A DNA stretch of 64,000 nucleotides from Paraburkholderia rhizosphaerae (GCF_004366595.1 NZ_SORE01000032.1:1-64000), one strand, 5' to 3'. Positions 43,999 to 53,979 are shown, counted from the stretch's first letter. Notes: a model not told the origin generated them from the sequence alone. Numbers and translations: made by a program.

Positions 43999-45471
43999 AT
44001 GCGGTGGAAAAAAACCGTCCCCGTCATAGCGGCTGCGATCGCAGGAGCGTGCATCGCACTCGCCGCCTTTGCATTGACGCGCGGGTCATCGACAGATGCA
44101 GCGCTGGCCAGCGCGTCTATCGGATCTTCGGGCTCGTCGCAGCCGGCGCAGCATCGCGGAACGATATTGAATGCCGACGGCGTAACCGTCGAAATCGTGC
44201 TGTCCGAAAAGGCCGATGATGCGAGGCTGATCGTATATCCATCCGTCAACGGACAACCTGTGAATAGCGGCGTATCCGTCCGTGCGGTGTTGACGCGTTT
44301 CGACGGGACCACTGAGAACATCCCGTTTGTCGCGGCTGGCGACCGGTTCACGTCGACACAGCCGATTGCAAAGCCTCACGTGTTCGACGCAACGATCGAA
44401 GTAACCCGCAATGGGAAACCCGCGCGCTTCGCTTATTCCCGCGCCGACGGCACGGTGACGTTGAGTCCGCAACAAACCCAGGCAGCCGGCATCGAACTTC
44501 AGAAGGCCGGACCTGCCAACATCGCATCGACCGTTCAGATGCCCGGAGAGATTCGGTTCAACGAAGACCGGACCGCTCACGTGGTGCCGCGAGTCGCCGG
44601 CATTGTGGAACGGGTGGCGGTGTCGGTCGGTGAGAACGTGTCGAAGGGCCAGTTGCTAGCGGTAATCGCCAGCACCGACCTGGCTGATCGCAGAAGCGAG
44701 TTGCTGACAGCCGAACGCCGGCTCGCCGCCACGCAAACGCTATACGAGCGTGAACGCACGCTGTGGCAAGAGCGGATCTCCGCCGAACAGGATTATCTGC
44801 AAGCGCAAGTGCAACTGCGCGAGGCACAGATCGTTACGGAAAATGCGCGTCAGAAACTGTCGGCCCTCAATGCTGCCGTCAATCGCGGCCCGCTGAACCA
44901 GTACGAATTGCGCGCGCCGTTCGCCGGAACGATCGTCGCAAAACACGCGACCGCCGGTGAAGCGATCACCGCCGACGCGAATCTCTTCACCCTTTCCGAT
45001 CTGTCGACCGTGTGGGCGGAGATCGCGGTGCCCGCACAGCATCTGAACGACGTTCGCGTCGGACGCGAAGCGACCGTCAACGCAACGGCGTTCGATTCGA
45101 CTTCAGGAGGACAGATCGCGTACGTCGGTTCGCTACTCGGCGAGCAGACACGTTCCGCTCCGGCCAGGGTGGTGCTCCCGAACCCCGATCGCGTTTGGCG
45201 TCCCGGCATGTTCGTGAATGTGTCGGTCAATGCCGGCCAGCAGTCGGTGCCCGTCGCGATCAGCGACGATGCGGTGCAGGACATCAACGGCGTGCCGACC
45301 GTCTTTGTCGGATCGTCAAAGGGATTTGTCGCGCAGTCCGTCAAAACCGGCCGCAAGGATAACCGCGTGGTGGAGGTGCTAAGCGGACTACGCGCTGGCC
45401 AGCAGTATGTCGCGGCGAACAGCTTCGTGCTCAAGGCGGAACTCGGCAAAGGCAGTGCGGAGGAAGAATGA
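43999..45471 (+). CDS. czcB: CzcB-type periplasmic adaptor of the metal efflux pump
   Basis: This 490-residue membrane-fusion protein has one N-terminal anchor (VIAAAIAGACIALAAFAL) and an extra N-terminal domain of about 130 residues, as in CzcB. A lipoyl-like hairpin (VVPRVAGIVERVAVSVGENVSKG), a coiled-coil region and a beta barrel (ELRAPFAGTIVAKHATAGEAI) follow. It joins CzcA to CzcC. It starts 10 bases after czcC and ends 63 bases before czcA. Confidence 0.92.
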   Translation: MRWKKTVPVIAAAIAGACIALAAFALTRGSSTDAALASASIGSSGSSQPAQHRGTILNADGVTVEIVLSEKADDARLIVYPSVNGQPVNSGVSVRAVLTRFDGTTENIPFVAAGDRFTSTQPIAKPHVFDATIEVTRNGKPARFAYSRADGTVTLSPQQTQAAGIELQKAGPANIASTVQMPGEIRFNEDRTAHVVPRVAGIVERVAVSVGENVSKGQLLAVIASTDLADRRSELLTAERRLAATQTLYERERTLWQERISAEQDYLQAQVQLREAQIVTENARQKLSALNAAVNRGPLNQYELRAPFAGTIVAKHATAGEAITADANLFTLSDLSTVWAEIAVPAQHLNDVRVGREATVNATAFDSTSGGQIAYVGSLLGEQTRSAPARVVLPNPDRVWRPGMFVNVSVNAGQQSVPVAISDDAVQDINGVPTVFVGSSKGFVAQSVKTGRKDNRVVEVLSGLRAGQQYVAANSFVLKAELGKGSAEEE

Positions 45472-45534
45472 AGCAGCCGCACGTTTCAGCGCGCGCGATG
45501 CGCAGCACACCGCCAACGTTCAGAGGAACCTCCA

Positions 45535-48500
45535 ATGTTTGAACGACTGATCCGCTTTGCGATAGCCCATCGCTGGCTCGTGATGCTGGCCACCCTCGCG
45601 ATCGCGGCAGTGGGCGTTTTCAGCTACCAGAAGCTGCCTATCGATGCGGTACCGGACATCACGAATGTTCAGGTTCAGATCAACACCGCGGCGCCGGGCT
45701 ACTCGCCACTGGAGGTTGAGCAACGCATTACCTACCCGATCGAGACGGCGATGGCGGGACTGCCCGATCTCGACCAGACGCGCTCGATTTCCCGGTATGG
45801 ATTGTCTCAGGTAACCGTTATTTTCAAGGACGGCACCGACATTTACTTTGCGCGTCAGTTGGTCAACGAGCGCATTCAGCAGGCGAAGGAGAAGCTGCCG
45901 GACGGCATTGCGCCGGCGATGGGCCCGACGTCGACTGGCCTCGGCGAAATCTACCTGTGGACCGTCGAAGCCGACGCGTCGGCCCGCAAGCGTGACGGGA
46001 CGTCCTACACACCGGCTGACCTGCGCGAACTGCAGGACTGGGTGATCAAACCTCAACTGCGCAACGTGCCGGGCGTCACCGAAGTCAATTCAATCGGCGG
46101 CTATGTGAAGGAATTCCGCATTGCGCCCGACCCGACAAAGCTGATGTCGTATGGACTGACGCTCGCCGATATCGTGCGCGCACTCGAACGCAACAACGAC
46201 AGCGTCGGCGCAGGCTACATCGAAAAACACGGCGAACAGTACCTGGTTCGCGTGCCGGGACAGGCCAGCTCGATCGACGATCTGGCCAACGTCGTGCTGA
46301 CGAACGCAGGCGGCATTCCAGTGCGGGTGCGCGACGTCGCGCAGGTCGACCTCGGACGGGAACTGCGCACCGGCGCGGCGACGTCTAACGGCGAGGAGGT
46401 CGTCCTCGGCACGGTGTTCATGCTGATGGGCGAAAACAGCCGCGCAGTCGCGAACGCCGTTGCGCTGAAGATGGACGACGTCAACCGGTCGCTGCCGGCG
46501 GGCATCAAGGCGGTGCCCGTTTACGACCGAACCGTGCTCGTCGAGAAAGCCGTCAATACGGTAAAGAAGAATTTGCTCGAGGGGGCGGTGCTGGTCATCG
46601 TCATCCTGTTTATTTTCCTCGGCAACATCCGCGCGGCCGTCATTACCGCGCTCGTCATTCCGCTTTCGATGCTGATGACCTTCACCGGCATGGTGAACGC
46701 CAAGGTCAGCGCGAACCTGATGAGCCTCGGCGCACTGGATTTCGGCATCATCGTCGATGGCGCGGTGGTGATCGTCGAAAACTGCGTGCGGCGGTTGTCT
46801 CATGCGCAAACCCTGCTCGGCCGTCCGCTTGCACGCGACGAGCGGTTCTCCGAGGTCTTCGAGGCATCGCGCGAAGCACGCCGCGCGCTGATCTTCGGCC
46901 AGCTGATCATCATGGTGGTCTATCTGCCGATATTTGCGCTAACCGGCGTCGAAGGAAAAATGTTTCATCCGATGGCCGTCACTGTGGTGATGGCGCTCGC
47001 GGCGGCGATGCTGCTCACCGTGACGTTTATACCTGCTGCCGTTGCGCTCTTTATCGGCGAGCGCGTCGAGGAAAAGGAAAACCGTCTGATGACATGGTCG
47101 CGCCGCGCGTATGACCCGGTGCTGACCCGGTTCATGCAGCAGCCGAAACGGGTACTGGCAGTCGCCGCGATCATTGTTGCGCTGACGATCGGCGTGGCTA
47201 CCCGTCTCGGTAGCGAATTTATCCCGAGCCTCAACGAAGGCGACCTCGCAGTCGCGGCGCTGCGGATTCCCGGGACAAGCCTGTCCCAATCGCTCGACAT
47301 GCAAAAGGCGATCGAGCGAACCCTCAAGCAGCGCATTCCGGAGATCGACCGGGTTTTTGCCCGTACCGGCACGGCGGAGATCGCGGCGGACCCGATGCCG
47401 CCGAATCTTTCCGACGGCTACGTGATGCTCAAACCCACTGCGCAATGGCCCGACCCAAACAAATCACGCGAAAAACTGATCACTGAAATAGAGGCCGTGC
47501 TGGCCGAACTGCCGGGAAACGCGTACGAATTTTCACAGCCGATCCAGTTACGCTTTAACGAGCTTATTTCCGGCGTACGCAGTGACGTCGCGATCAAAGT
47601 CTTCGGTGACGATATGACGACGCTTAACGACACCGCACAGAAGATCGCGTCGGTTCTGCAAAAGGTCACAGGCGCATCCGAGGTGAAGGTTGAGCAGACA
47701 ACGGGATTACCGGTGCTGACAATCAATCTCGATCGGGAAAAACTGGCGCGCTACGGCATCGCGGTCATGGACGTCCAGGACGCAGTGGCCGCGGCGGTTG
47801 GCGGTCGAAGAGCGGGGACGCTGTTTCAGGGCGATCGCCGTTTCGATATCGTGGTTCGGCTACCCGATGAACTGCGCTCGGATATCGAAGCGATCAAGCG
47901 GTTGCCCATCGCGCTGCCAGTGGCGGCTTCAGCTTCAGCTTCAGCTTCTGTGGCTGTGGCTGCGGCCAATGGCGTGATCGCGCAGGCGCCGTACGTGCCT
48001 CTGTCAGAACTGGCAACGATTTCACTCGGACCGGGACCCAACCAGATCAGTCGCGAGGACGGCAAGCGCCGGGTCGTCGTCACTGCGAATGTGCGCGGCC
48101 GGGATGTCGGCTCGTTCGTCGCCGACGCGAGACAGTTGATCGAGCAGGACGTGCCGGTGCCGCCCGGCTACTGGGTGTCGTGGGGCGGTCAGTTCGAACA
48201 GCTGCAAAGCGCGACCGACCGCCTGCGTGTTGTCGTGCCGCTCGCTCTTTTTATGGTGTTCGTTCTGCTGTTCATCATGTTCAACAATTTGAAGGACGGT
48301 CTGCTTGTGTTCACGGGCATCCCGTTCGCATTGAGCGGAGGCGTGATGTCGTTGTGGCTGCGCGGCATCCCGCTATCCATCACGGCGGCCGTCGGCTTTA
48401 TCGCGTTGTCCGGTGTCGCGGTCCTCAACGGACTCGTAATGATTTCGTTTATCAGAAGTTTGCGCGAGAATGGCGCTGAACTCGACGCCGCCGTGCGTGA

Positions 48501-48789
48501 AGGCGCGCTAACGCGGTTGAGACCCGTTCTGATGACCGCGCTTGTCGCATCGTTAGGCTTCCTGCCGATGGCATTCGCGACCGGCACAGGCGCCGAAGTA
48601 CAGCGCCCTCTCGCGACGGTCGTGATCGGCGGCATTCTGTCGTCGACAGCGCTGACGCTGCTGGTCCTTCCCGTGCTTTACCGGCTCTGCCATGCGGCGC
48701 CGGTCACGCAAGGCTTTAGAACAAGTATCGGTAACCTGGTCCCACGTCGGGTCGCGCAACGGTTGGGCGTTGATCGAGGAAATGCGTAA
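45535..48789 (+). CDS. czcA: CzcA-type heavy-metal RND efflux pump
   Basis: This 1084-residue inner-membrane RND proton antiporter has twelve expected helices and two large periplasmic loops. The heavy-metal subclass signature DFGIIVDGAVVIVEN gives D402, D408 and E415, the same positions as the proton-relay residues of C. metallidurans CzcA. A low-complexity stretch of alternating Ala-Ser (near residue 798) in the second periplasmic loop is encoded by a hexanucleotide repeat. Together with CzcBC it expels Zn, Co or Cd. Its stop overlaps the response regulator start (TAATG). Confidence 0.95.
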   Translation: MFERLIRFAIAHRWLVMLATLAIAAVGVFSYQKLPIDAVPDITNVQVQINTAAPGYSPLEVEQRITYPIETAMAGLPDLDQTRSISRYGLSQVTVIFKDGTDIYFARQLVNERIQQAKEKLPDGIAPAMGPTSTGLGEIYLWTVEADASARKRDGTSYTPADLRELQDWVIKPQLRNVPGVTEVNSIGGYVKEFRIAPDPTKLMSYGLTLADIVRALERNNDSVGAGYIEKHGEQYLVRVPGQASSIDDLANVVLTNAGGIPVRVRDVAQVDLGRELRTGAATSNGEEVVLGTVFMLMGENSRAVANAVALKMDDVNRSLPAGIKAVPVYDRTVLVEKAVNTVKKNLLEGAVLVIVILFIFLGNIRAAVITALVIPLSMLMTFTGMVNAKVSANLMSLGALDFGIIVDGAVVIVENCVRRLSHAQTLLGRPLARDERFSEVFEASREARRALIFGQLIIMVVYLPIFALTGVEGKMFHPMAVTVVMALAAAMLLTVTFIPAAVALFIGERVEEKENRLMTWSRRAYDPVLTRFMQQPKRVLAVAAIIVALTIGVATRLGSEFIPSLNEGDLAVAALRIPGTSLSQSLDMQKAIERTLKQRIPEIDRVFARTGTAEIAADPMPPNLSDGYVMLKPTAQWPDPNKSREKLITEIEAVLAELPGNAYEFSQPIQLRFNELISGVRSDVAIKVFGDDMTTLNDTAQKIASVLQKVTGASEVKVEQTTGLPVLTINLDREKLARYGIAVMDVQDAVAAAVGGRRAGTLFQGDRRFDIVVRLPDELRSDIEAIKRLPIALPVAASASASASVAVAAANGVIAQAPYVPLSELATISLGPGPNQISREDGKRRVVVTANVRGRDVGSFVADARQLIEQDVPVPPGYWVSWGGQFEQLQSATDRLRVVVPLALFMVFVLLFIMFNNLKDGLLVFTGIPFALSGGVMSLWLRGIPLSITAAVGFIALSGVAVLNGLVMISFIRSLRENGAELDAAVREGALTRLRPVLMTALVASLGFLPMAFATGTGAEVQRPLATVVIGGILSSTALTLLVLPVLYRLCHAAPVTQGFRTSIGNLVPRRVAQRLGVDRGNA
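47926..47949 (+). repeat. In-frame hexanucleotide repeat in czcA
   Basis: GCTTCA occurs three times and is followed by GCTTCT, encoding four Ala-Ser dipeptides. Six-base changes in copy number would keep the frame and only lengthen or shorten the loop. Confidence 0.85.
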
Positions 48790-49475
48790 TGCGAATTCTG
48801 ATTGTCGAAGATGAGCTCAAGACTGGCTCCTATCTACGCAAAGGACTGAAAGAGGCTGGCTACGTGGTCGACTGGGTCGAGGACGGCATTTCCGGCCAGC
48901 ATCAGGCCGAAACCGAAGAGTACGACCTGGTGATACTCGATGTGATGCTGCCGGGTCAGAACGGATGGACGCTTCTGCAGAACCTTCGGCGCAAGAAGTC
49001 CACGCCGGTGCTGTTTCTTACCGCGCGCGATGATGTCGACGATCGCATCAAGGGGCTCGAGCTGGGCGCGGACGACTATCTCGCCAAGCCGTTCGATTTC
49101 GTCGAACTGACCGCGCGCGTGAAATCGATTCTGCGTCGTGGACGGCCACGGGAATCCGATACGCTGCGCGTGTCGGACCTCGAACTCGATCTGACGCGTC
49201 GCAAGGCCACCCGACAGGGCGACACGATCATCCTGACCGCGAAGGAATTTGCGCTTCTATGGCTGCTGATGCGGCGTGAGGGAGAAATCCTCCCGCGTGC
49301 GACGATCGCGTCCCATGTGTGGGACATGAACTTCAATAGCGACACTAACGTCGTCGATTCCGCAATCCGTCGGCTCAGGTCCAAAGTCGACGACGCGTAC
49401 GAGCCCAAACTCATTCATACGGTCAGGGGTATGGGGTACGTGCTCGAAGAAAGACAAACGGAAAACGGATGCTAA
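48789..49475 (+). CDS. czcR: OmpR-type heavy-metal response regulator
   Basis: This 228-residue protein has a receiver domain (VEDELKTGSYLRKGL, phospho-acceptor D in LVILDVMLPGQNG, K in YLAKPF) and a winged-helix DNA-binding domain (ILPRATIASHVWDMNF and VDSAIRRLRSKVDD). It resembles CzcR, IrlR and CopR. It overlaps czcA by one base and the kinase gene by seven, so pump and regulators are coupled. It probably activates czcCBA. Confidence 0.93.
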   Translation: MRILIVEDELKTGSYLRKGLKEAGYVVDWVEDGISGQHQAETEEYDLVILDVMLPGQNGWTLLQNLRRKKSTPVLFLTARDDVDDRIKGLELGADDYLAKPFDFVELTARVKSILRRGRPRESDTLRVSDLELDLTRRKATRQGDTIILTAKEFALLWLLMRREGEILPRATIASHVWDMNFNSDTNVVDSAIRRLRSKVDDAYEPKLIHTVRGMGYVLEERQTENGC

Positions 49476-50860
49476 CCCGTTTCGCGCCGCGCACGTTGCA
49501 CTCACGACTCACAGCGCTTATCACACTGTGCACGTCAATCGTCCTCGCCTTCAGCGGGTTTGCGTTGTTTCAGGCGTTGCAGGGACGGCTCGACACGAAC
49601 GCCCGCGAGCAGATGATCAACACGATCGCCGCACTGCACGCGCATCTGGAGGTCATGAAGTCAACTGACGAGGTGCCGCGAAACGCCGAGTTATGGACCG
49701 ACCTGTTGCACGGCCACCAGAATATGGACCTGGCGATTGACGACCGGTCGGGAAACGCCCTTTTCCGCTCAAGCGGATTCCGGCCGCTTCCATCCGGCGC
49801 CTGGGCGCGGGCAGGACATAAGCCGCTGTCCATTGCATCGCGCGAATCCGGGCTTCGTTACCTCGCCGCAACCGCGTCGCTCGATGGCGCCGAAGTGCGC
49901 GTGGCCGTTCAATACAACAGAAACGACGACCTGGCATTGTTGCGCACATACGCTTATACGATCGCGGTGATCCAGGTATCGGGCGTGTTGCTGGCGGCCG
50001 CGTTCGCTTACGGAATTGCGATGCTGGGACTGAGCCCGCTGCGACGACTGATCGCGCGCGCCGAGGAAATTTCATCAAGCCGGCTGACCCTTCCGCTGCT
50101 CACGCTCGATGCCGCGGGTGATCTGAAAGAGTTGCAGCACGCGTTCAATGGGATGCAACAACGATTGAACGAATCGTTCACCCGATTGAGCCAGTTTTCT
50201 TCGAATCTCGCGCACGATATGCGCACACCGCTCACCAACCTGCAGGCGGCAGCACAGGTCGCGCTGTCCCGACCGAGAGGCGCGGCGGAATACCGGGATG
50301 TGATCGAGTCGAGTATCGACGAGTACCAACGCCTGTCGAGAATGATTGAAGACATGCTGTTTATCGCGCGCGCGGAGCGTGCCGATGCCGTTCTGGCGAT
50401 TCGCACACTGGATGCCGCCGAGGAGGCCGCACGCGTGGCCGGCTACTACGAGCCGATGGCAGACGATGCGGAAATCTCGATCAAGGTGTTGGGGCACGCG
50501 CAAATCACCGCGGATCTGCTGCTCTATCAGCGCGCATTGAGCAACCTGATTTCCAATGCACTTGCGCACGCGCCCAAAGGAAGCACGGTCAAGATCGAAT
50601 GCAGAGAAACCGACGCGACGACGGTCGTGTCCGTTTCAGATTGCGGCCCTGGTATCGCGCCGGAGCACGTGAACCGCGTTTTCGAGCGCTTCTATCGGGT
50701 CGACCCATCACGCCATGACTCGGCCTCCGGCACGGGCCTGGGTCTGGCGATCGTCAAATCGATCATGGACAGTCATGGCGGCCAATGCAGCGTGGTAAGC
50801 CGCCCCGGCGTGATGACAACATTCTTCCTGCTATTCCCGTTTCAGCCGCCCGTAATCTGA
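49469..50860 (+). CDS. czcS: Heavy-metal sensor histidine kinase
   Basis: This 463-residue membrane kinase has two transmembrane helices (about 13-35 and 165-187) flanking a periplasmic sensor of about 130 residues. A HAMP domain, the H-box NLAHDMRTPLTNL, the N-box LSNLISNALAHA and G-boxes (DCGPGIAP, GTGLGLAIVKS) follow. It belongs to the CzcS/CusS/IrlS group that senses periplasmic metal ions. It phosphorylates the adjacent response regulator. Confidence 0.93.
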   Translation: MLTRFAPRTLHSRLTALITLCTSIVLAFSGFALFQALQGRLDTNAREQMINTIAALHAHLEVMKSTDEVPRNAELWTDLLHGHQNMDLAIDDRSGNALFRSSGFRPLPSGAWARAGHKPLSIASRESGLRYLAATASLDGAEVRVAVQYNRNDDLALLRTYAYTIAVIQVSGVLLAAAFAYGIAMLGLSPLRRLIARAEEISSSRLTLPLLTLDAAGDLKELQHAFNGMQQRLNESFTRLSQFSSNLAHDMRTPLTNLQAAAQVALSRPRGAAEYRDVIESSIDEYQRLSRMIEDMLFIARAERADAVLAIRTLDAAEEAARVAGYYEPMADDAEISIKVLGHAQITADLLLYQRALSNLISNALAHAPKGSTVKIECRETDATTVVSVSDCGPGIAPEHVNRVFERFYRVDPSRHDSASGTGLGLAIVKSIMDSHGGQCSVVSRPGVMTTFFLLFPFQPPVI

Positions 50861-50992
50861 TCCGGCTTTTCTGTAAGAAAAATTATCCATCGCTCAATGG
50901 AATAGTTTCGCATTGGTTACGTTCATGCATGGCGACATCGGATCGCACTGACAAAGTCAGATCATGCATAACGCATCAATCACGAGACCGCT

Positions 50993-51586
50993 TTGATTCA
51001 TACAACCATACAACCCGCATGGATTCGCATCACGCACTGGGTTAACGCGCTTGCAGTCGTACTGATGGTGACAAGCGGCTGGCAGATCTACGACGCATCG
51101 CCGATCTTTCCAGCTTTACAATTTCCTTCGTCGATCACATTGGGTGGCTGGCTCGGCGGCGCCTTGCAATGGCATTTCGCGATCATGTGGATGCTGGTCG
51201 CGAATTTTGTCATTTATGTCGGGCTGAATATCGCTTCTGGACGTCTGCGCCGCAAGCTGCTGCCGATCAGCTTCAAATCGATTATCACCGATCTCGCCGC
51301 CGCGCTACGCGGCAAACTCGGGCATCAGGATCTCGCGCGCTACAACGCGGTGCAGAAGTTCGCGTATCTCGTTGTGATCGTCGATATCGCACTGGTGATC
51401 CTGTCGGGACTGGCGATATGGAAGTCGGTGCAGTTTCCGCTGCTACGCACACTGATGGGAGGCTACGACAATGCGCGCGTCGTGCATTTCGTCGCAATGA
51501 GCGTGCTGGTCGCGTTCTTCGTCGTGCACGTCGTGATGGTTGCGCTGGTGCCGCGCTCGCTGTTTCTGATGATTCGCGGACGGTAG
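50993..51586 (+). CDS. Cytochrome b561-type membrane subunit
   Basis: This 197-residue protein has four hydrophobic segments and heme-ligand histidines in IRITHWVNALAVV, LQWHFAIMWML and ARVVHFVAMSVLVAFFVVHVVM. It is typical of di-heme b561 electron carriers. The apparent start is a TTG at 50993; the frame is closed by a TAA 24 bases upstream and contains no ATG or GTG before the first helix. It ends 2 bases before the molybdopterin oxidoreductase gene and should pass quinol electrons to or from it. Confidence 0.85.
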   Translation: MIHTTIQPAWIRITHWVNALAVVLMVTSGWQIYDASPIFPALQFPSSITLGGWLGGALQWHFAIMWMLVANFVIYVGLNIASGRLRRKLLPISFKSIITDLAAALRGKLGHQDLARYNAVQKFAYLVVIVDIALVILSGLAIWKSVQFPLLRTLMGGYDNARVVHFVAMSVLVAFFVVHVVMVALVPRSLFLMIRGR

Positions 51587-51588
51587 CC

Positions 51589-52380
51589 ATGGGATTTCGA
51601 AACAAGGCTCGGAAGCCCGATGCGTTCCTTTTGTCGCACGCCGATTCGATCATCAACGATGCGCGTAATGAACTGAAAGATCCGGCCCGTCGTCTGCTCG
51701 GAAAGCGGATTCTCACGCTCGGCGGCATCGCGATGCTGTCAGGCTGCGAATTGACCAATGACAAATCGGTGAACACGATGCTGCGCAGAATGTCGTTCTT
51801 CAACGACAATGTGCAAGCGCTGCTGTTCGATCCGAACGAGATGGCGCCGACCTATCCGGAATCGATGATCACGCGGCCGTTTCCGTTCAACGCGTTCTAC
51901 GATATCGACGATGTGCCCGAAGTCGACGCCGGCAGCTACCGGCTCCAGGTAGGCGGCCTCGCGACCGGCAAACGTACGTGGACACTCGACGAGTTGCGCG
52001 CATTGCCGCAGGAAAGCCAGATCACGCGTCATATCTGCATCGAAGGATGGAGTGCGATCGGCCGCTGGGGCGGCGTGCGCTTCTCCGATTTCCTGAAGCG
52101 TGCGGGCGCGGACACCACGGCGAAGTACGTGTCGCTGCATTGTGCGGACAACTACTGGACCAGCATCGACATGCCGACTGCGTTGCACGCGCAGACGCTG
52201 CTTACGCTGTCGTACGACGGCGAGGTGCTGCCGCCGAAATACGGCTTCCCGATGAAGCTGCGTATGCCGACCAAGCTCGGCTACAAGAATCCGAAGCATA
52301 TCGTCTCGATCAGCGTGACGAACGAATATCCCGGTGGTTACTGGGAGAATCAGGGCTACAACTGGTTCGGCGGTTCCTGA
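51589..52380 (+). CDS. Sulfite-oxidase-fold molybdopterin oxidoreductase
   Basis: This 263-residue protein has the oxidoreductase molybdopterin-binding domain of the MsrP/sulfite oxidase fold. The Mo-ligand cysteine is C150 in RHICIEGWSAIGRWGG. MKLRMPTKLGYKNPKHI and YPGGYWENQGYNW are also typical. The N terminus has RR followed by a hydrophobic stretch ending LSGC, which suggests a membrane-anchored lipoprotein or Tat-like export. It has no heme domain, so the b561 protein just upstream is its likely partner. The substrate is unknown. Confidence 0.88.
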   Translation: MGFRNKARKPDAFLLSHADSIINDARNELKDPARRLLGKRILTLGGIAMLSGCELTNDKSVNTMLRRMSFFNDNVQALLFDPNEMAPTYPESMITRPFPFNAFYDIDDVPEVDAGSYRLQVGGLATGKRTWTLDELRALPQESQITRHICIEGWSAIGRWGGVRFSDFLKRAGADTTAKYVSLHCADNYWTSIDMPTALHAQTLLTLSYDGEVLPPKYGFPMKLRMPTKLGYKNPKHIVSISVTNEYPGGYWENQGYNWFGGS

Positions 52381-52426
52381 TGCGCATTAGTCCACTTGTA
52401 GGTCAACAGTCCTTTACGGAGCATTC

Positions 52427-53041
52427 ATGTCTATCCGCTTGAAACTTGGCGTCACCGTCGCGACGCTGACTTTTGCCACTGTCGTGCTCGCTCAAACGCC
52501 GTCGACCAAACCGACGCGCATCCGCGGCGATATTGTGTCGCTCGACGGCGACGTCCTGAAGGTGCATCGCCGCAGCGGGGATACGGTCTCGATCGAGCTC
52601 AAGCCGGCCGTTGCGGTGTCGGCCGTCAAGGCGCTGCAGCTGTCGGACATCAAGCCAGGCTCTTTCGTCGGCACCGCCGCAACGACCGGCACGGACGGCA
52701 AGTTGACGGCCACCGAAGTGCTCGTCTTCCCCGAATCCGCACGCGGCACCGGCGAAGGTCATTACGCATGGGACCTCGGTCCGAACAGCACGATGACGAA
52801 TGCGAACGTCGACACGATTGTTCAAGGCACCAGCGGCCGGAATCTGAAGCTGTCGTACAAAGGCGGGAACAATGAAGTGACGGTACCGACTAACGTACCG
52901 ATCGTTACGTTCACGCCGGCCGCGCGCACCGACCTGACCGCGGGCAAGAAAGTGTTCGTCGTTGCAACGCCTGCGTCGCAGGGCACGTTTGTTGCACAGC
53001 GCGTGGTAGTCGAAAAAGATGGCGTCGCTCCGCCGATGTAA
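52427..53041 (+). CDS. Exported DUF5666-like protein
   Basis: This 204-residue protein has a signal peptide (LGVTVATLTFATVVLA) and a repetitive beta-rich domain. RIRGDIVSLDGDVLKVHRR and TVSIELKPAVAVSAVKA resemble the OB-like DUF5666 fold. A second part (VPIVTFTPAARTDLTAGKKV) repeats the pattern. It follows the molybdopterin enzyme by 46 bases. Its function is unknown; it may be a periplasmic partner of that enzyme. Confidence 0.7.
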   Translation: MSIRLKLGVTVATLTFATVVLAQTPSTKPTRIRGDIVSLDGDVLKVHRRSGDTVSIELKPAVAVSAVKALQLSDIKPGSFVGTAATTGTDGKLTATEVLVFPESARGTGEGHYAWDLGPNSTMTNANVDTIVQGTSGRNLKLSYKGGNNEVTVPTNVPIVTFTPAARTDLTAGKKVFVVATPASQGTFVAQRVVVEKDGVAPPM

Positions 53042-53112
53042 TGGTTTGGCAGGCCACATTCTTCGACAATGAACACTGCCATTCAATGGCAAACCGAAAA
53101 GGAGAAAACCAA

Positions 53113-53574
53113 ATGTCACGCTCCATCTCGCAACGCGCTCTCATGGTGTTCGGTGGCCTGGCCTTAGTGGGTACCCTCACTTTGGCGCAAGCCGCGCCGG
53201 TCTCGTTTGAAGTGCCGTTGACCGGCGCCCAGCAGGTTCCGCCGGTGCAGACGCAAGGCAGCGGCAAAGCCGACCTCACGTACGACGCAAGCACGCGGGT
53301 CGTTACCTGGAACGTCACCTTCAGCGGACTATCGGGCCCGGCCACGATGGCGCATTTCCACGGGCCCGCGCCGGCTGGAAAAAATGCCGGCGTGAAGGTC
53401 TGGATTTCGCAGAAGGGCAACATGTCGGCGACGAGCCCGATCACGGGTCAGGCAACGCTGTCGCCGGACGACGCCAGGATGTTCGAGGCGGGTGACATGT
53501 ACATCAACGTGCATACCAAAGACCATCCGGACGGCGAGATCCGCGGCCAGGTGGTACCGCCGAAGGGCAACTGA
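53113..53574 (+). CDS. Exported CHRD-domain protein
   Basis: This 153-residue protein has a signal peptide (LMVFGGLALVGTLTLAQA) and one CHRD domain. Its marks are LTGAQQVPPVQTQGSGKADL, MAHFHGPAPAG and MYINVHTKDHPDGEIRGQV. The histidines in HFHG and NVHTKDHPDGEIRG are typical and could bind metal. AAGGAG precedes the start at 53113. It is the last gene of the b561/molybdopterin cluster. Confidence 0.9.
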   Translation: MSRSISQRALMVFGGLALVGTLTLAQAAPVSFEVPLTGAQQVPPVQTQGSGKADLTYDASTRVVTWNVTFSGLSGPATMAHFHGPAPAGKNAGVKVWISQKGNMSATSPITGQATLSPDDARMFEAGDMYINVHTKDHPDGEIRGQVVPPKGN

Positions 53575-53979
53575 CGCAATTATCGAAGCGGCACATTGAA
53601 GTCAGGCTCGCGGCGAGTCCAAAGACTGGCCGCGAGCAGCATCGCCATGGCCGCGCCGCATCGCAGCTTCGTCAGTCTCATGCGTCGCGCGTCCATCGGT
53701 AAGCGGCTGGAACCGATACCGGCCCGCGACGAACATCCCCGCCGAAGCCGCCCCCCGCTTCCCTGCCGGACCTGCTTAAACGCCACTTGCCCAAGCGAGC
53801 TTCGCGGCAAGAACCTGGTGCAGCGCCCCCTTCAGCGCACGCGTGCCCGGAATAAATCCGTTCGTCGGGCGTTAGATGGAACGCAAGCCGGAACGCAACT
53901 ACAAGACGTCGCAAAGCAAGCGATCGCGCATGCTGCCTCCGCGCGAACCCATCAGGTCTTTTCATCACGCAGGAACGTT
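53575..53979. other. Intergenic region, no supported gene
   Basis: This 405-base stretch follows the CHRD gene. A 33-residue minus-strand frame (53681-53580) has a hydrophobic core (AAMAMLLAASLW) but no other support. No hairpin terminator was found. Confidence 0.45.

Noticed and set aside
53580..53681. 33-residue minus-strand peptide with a hydrophobic core
   Set aside because: No ribosome site that I can defend and no known relative; kept only as a note within the intergenic entry.
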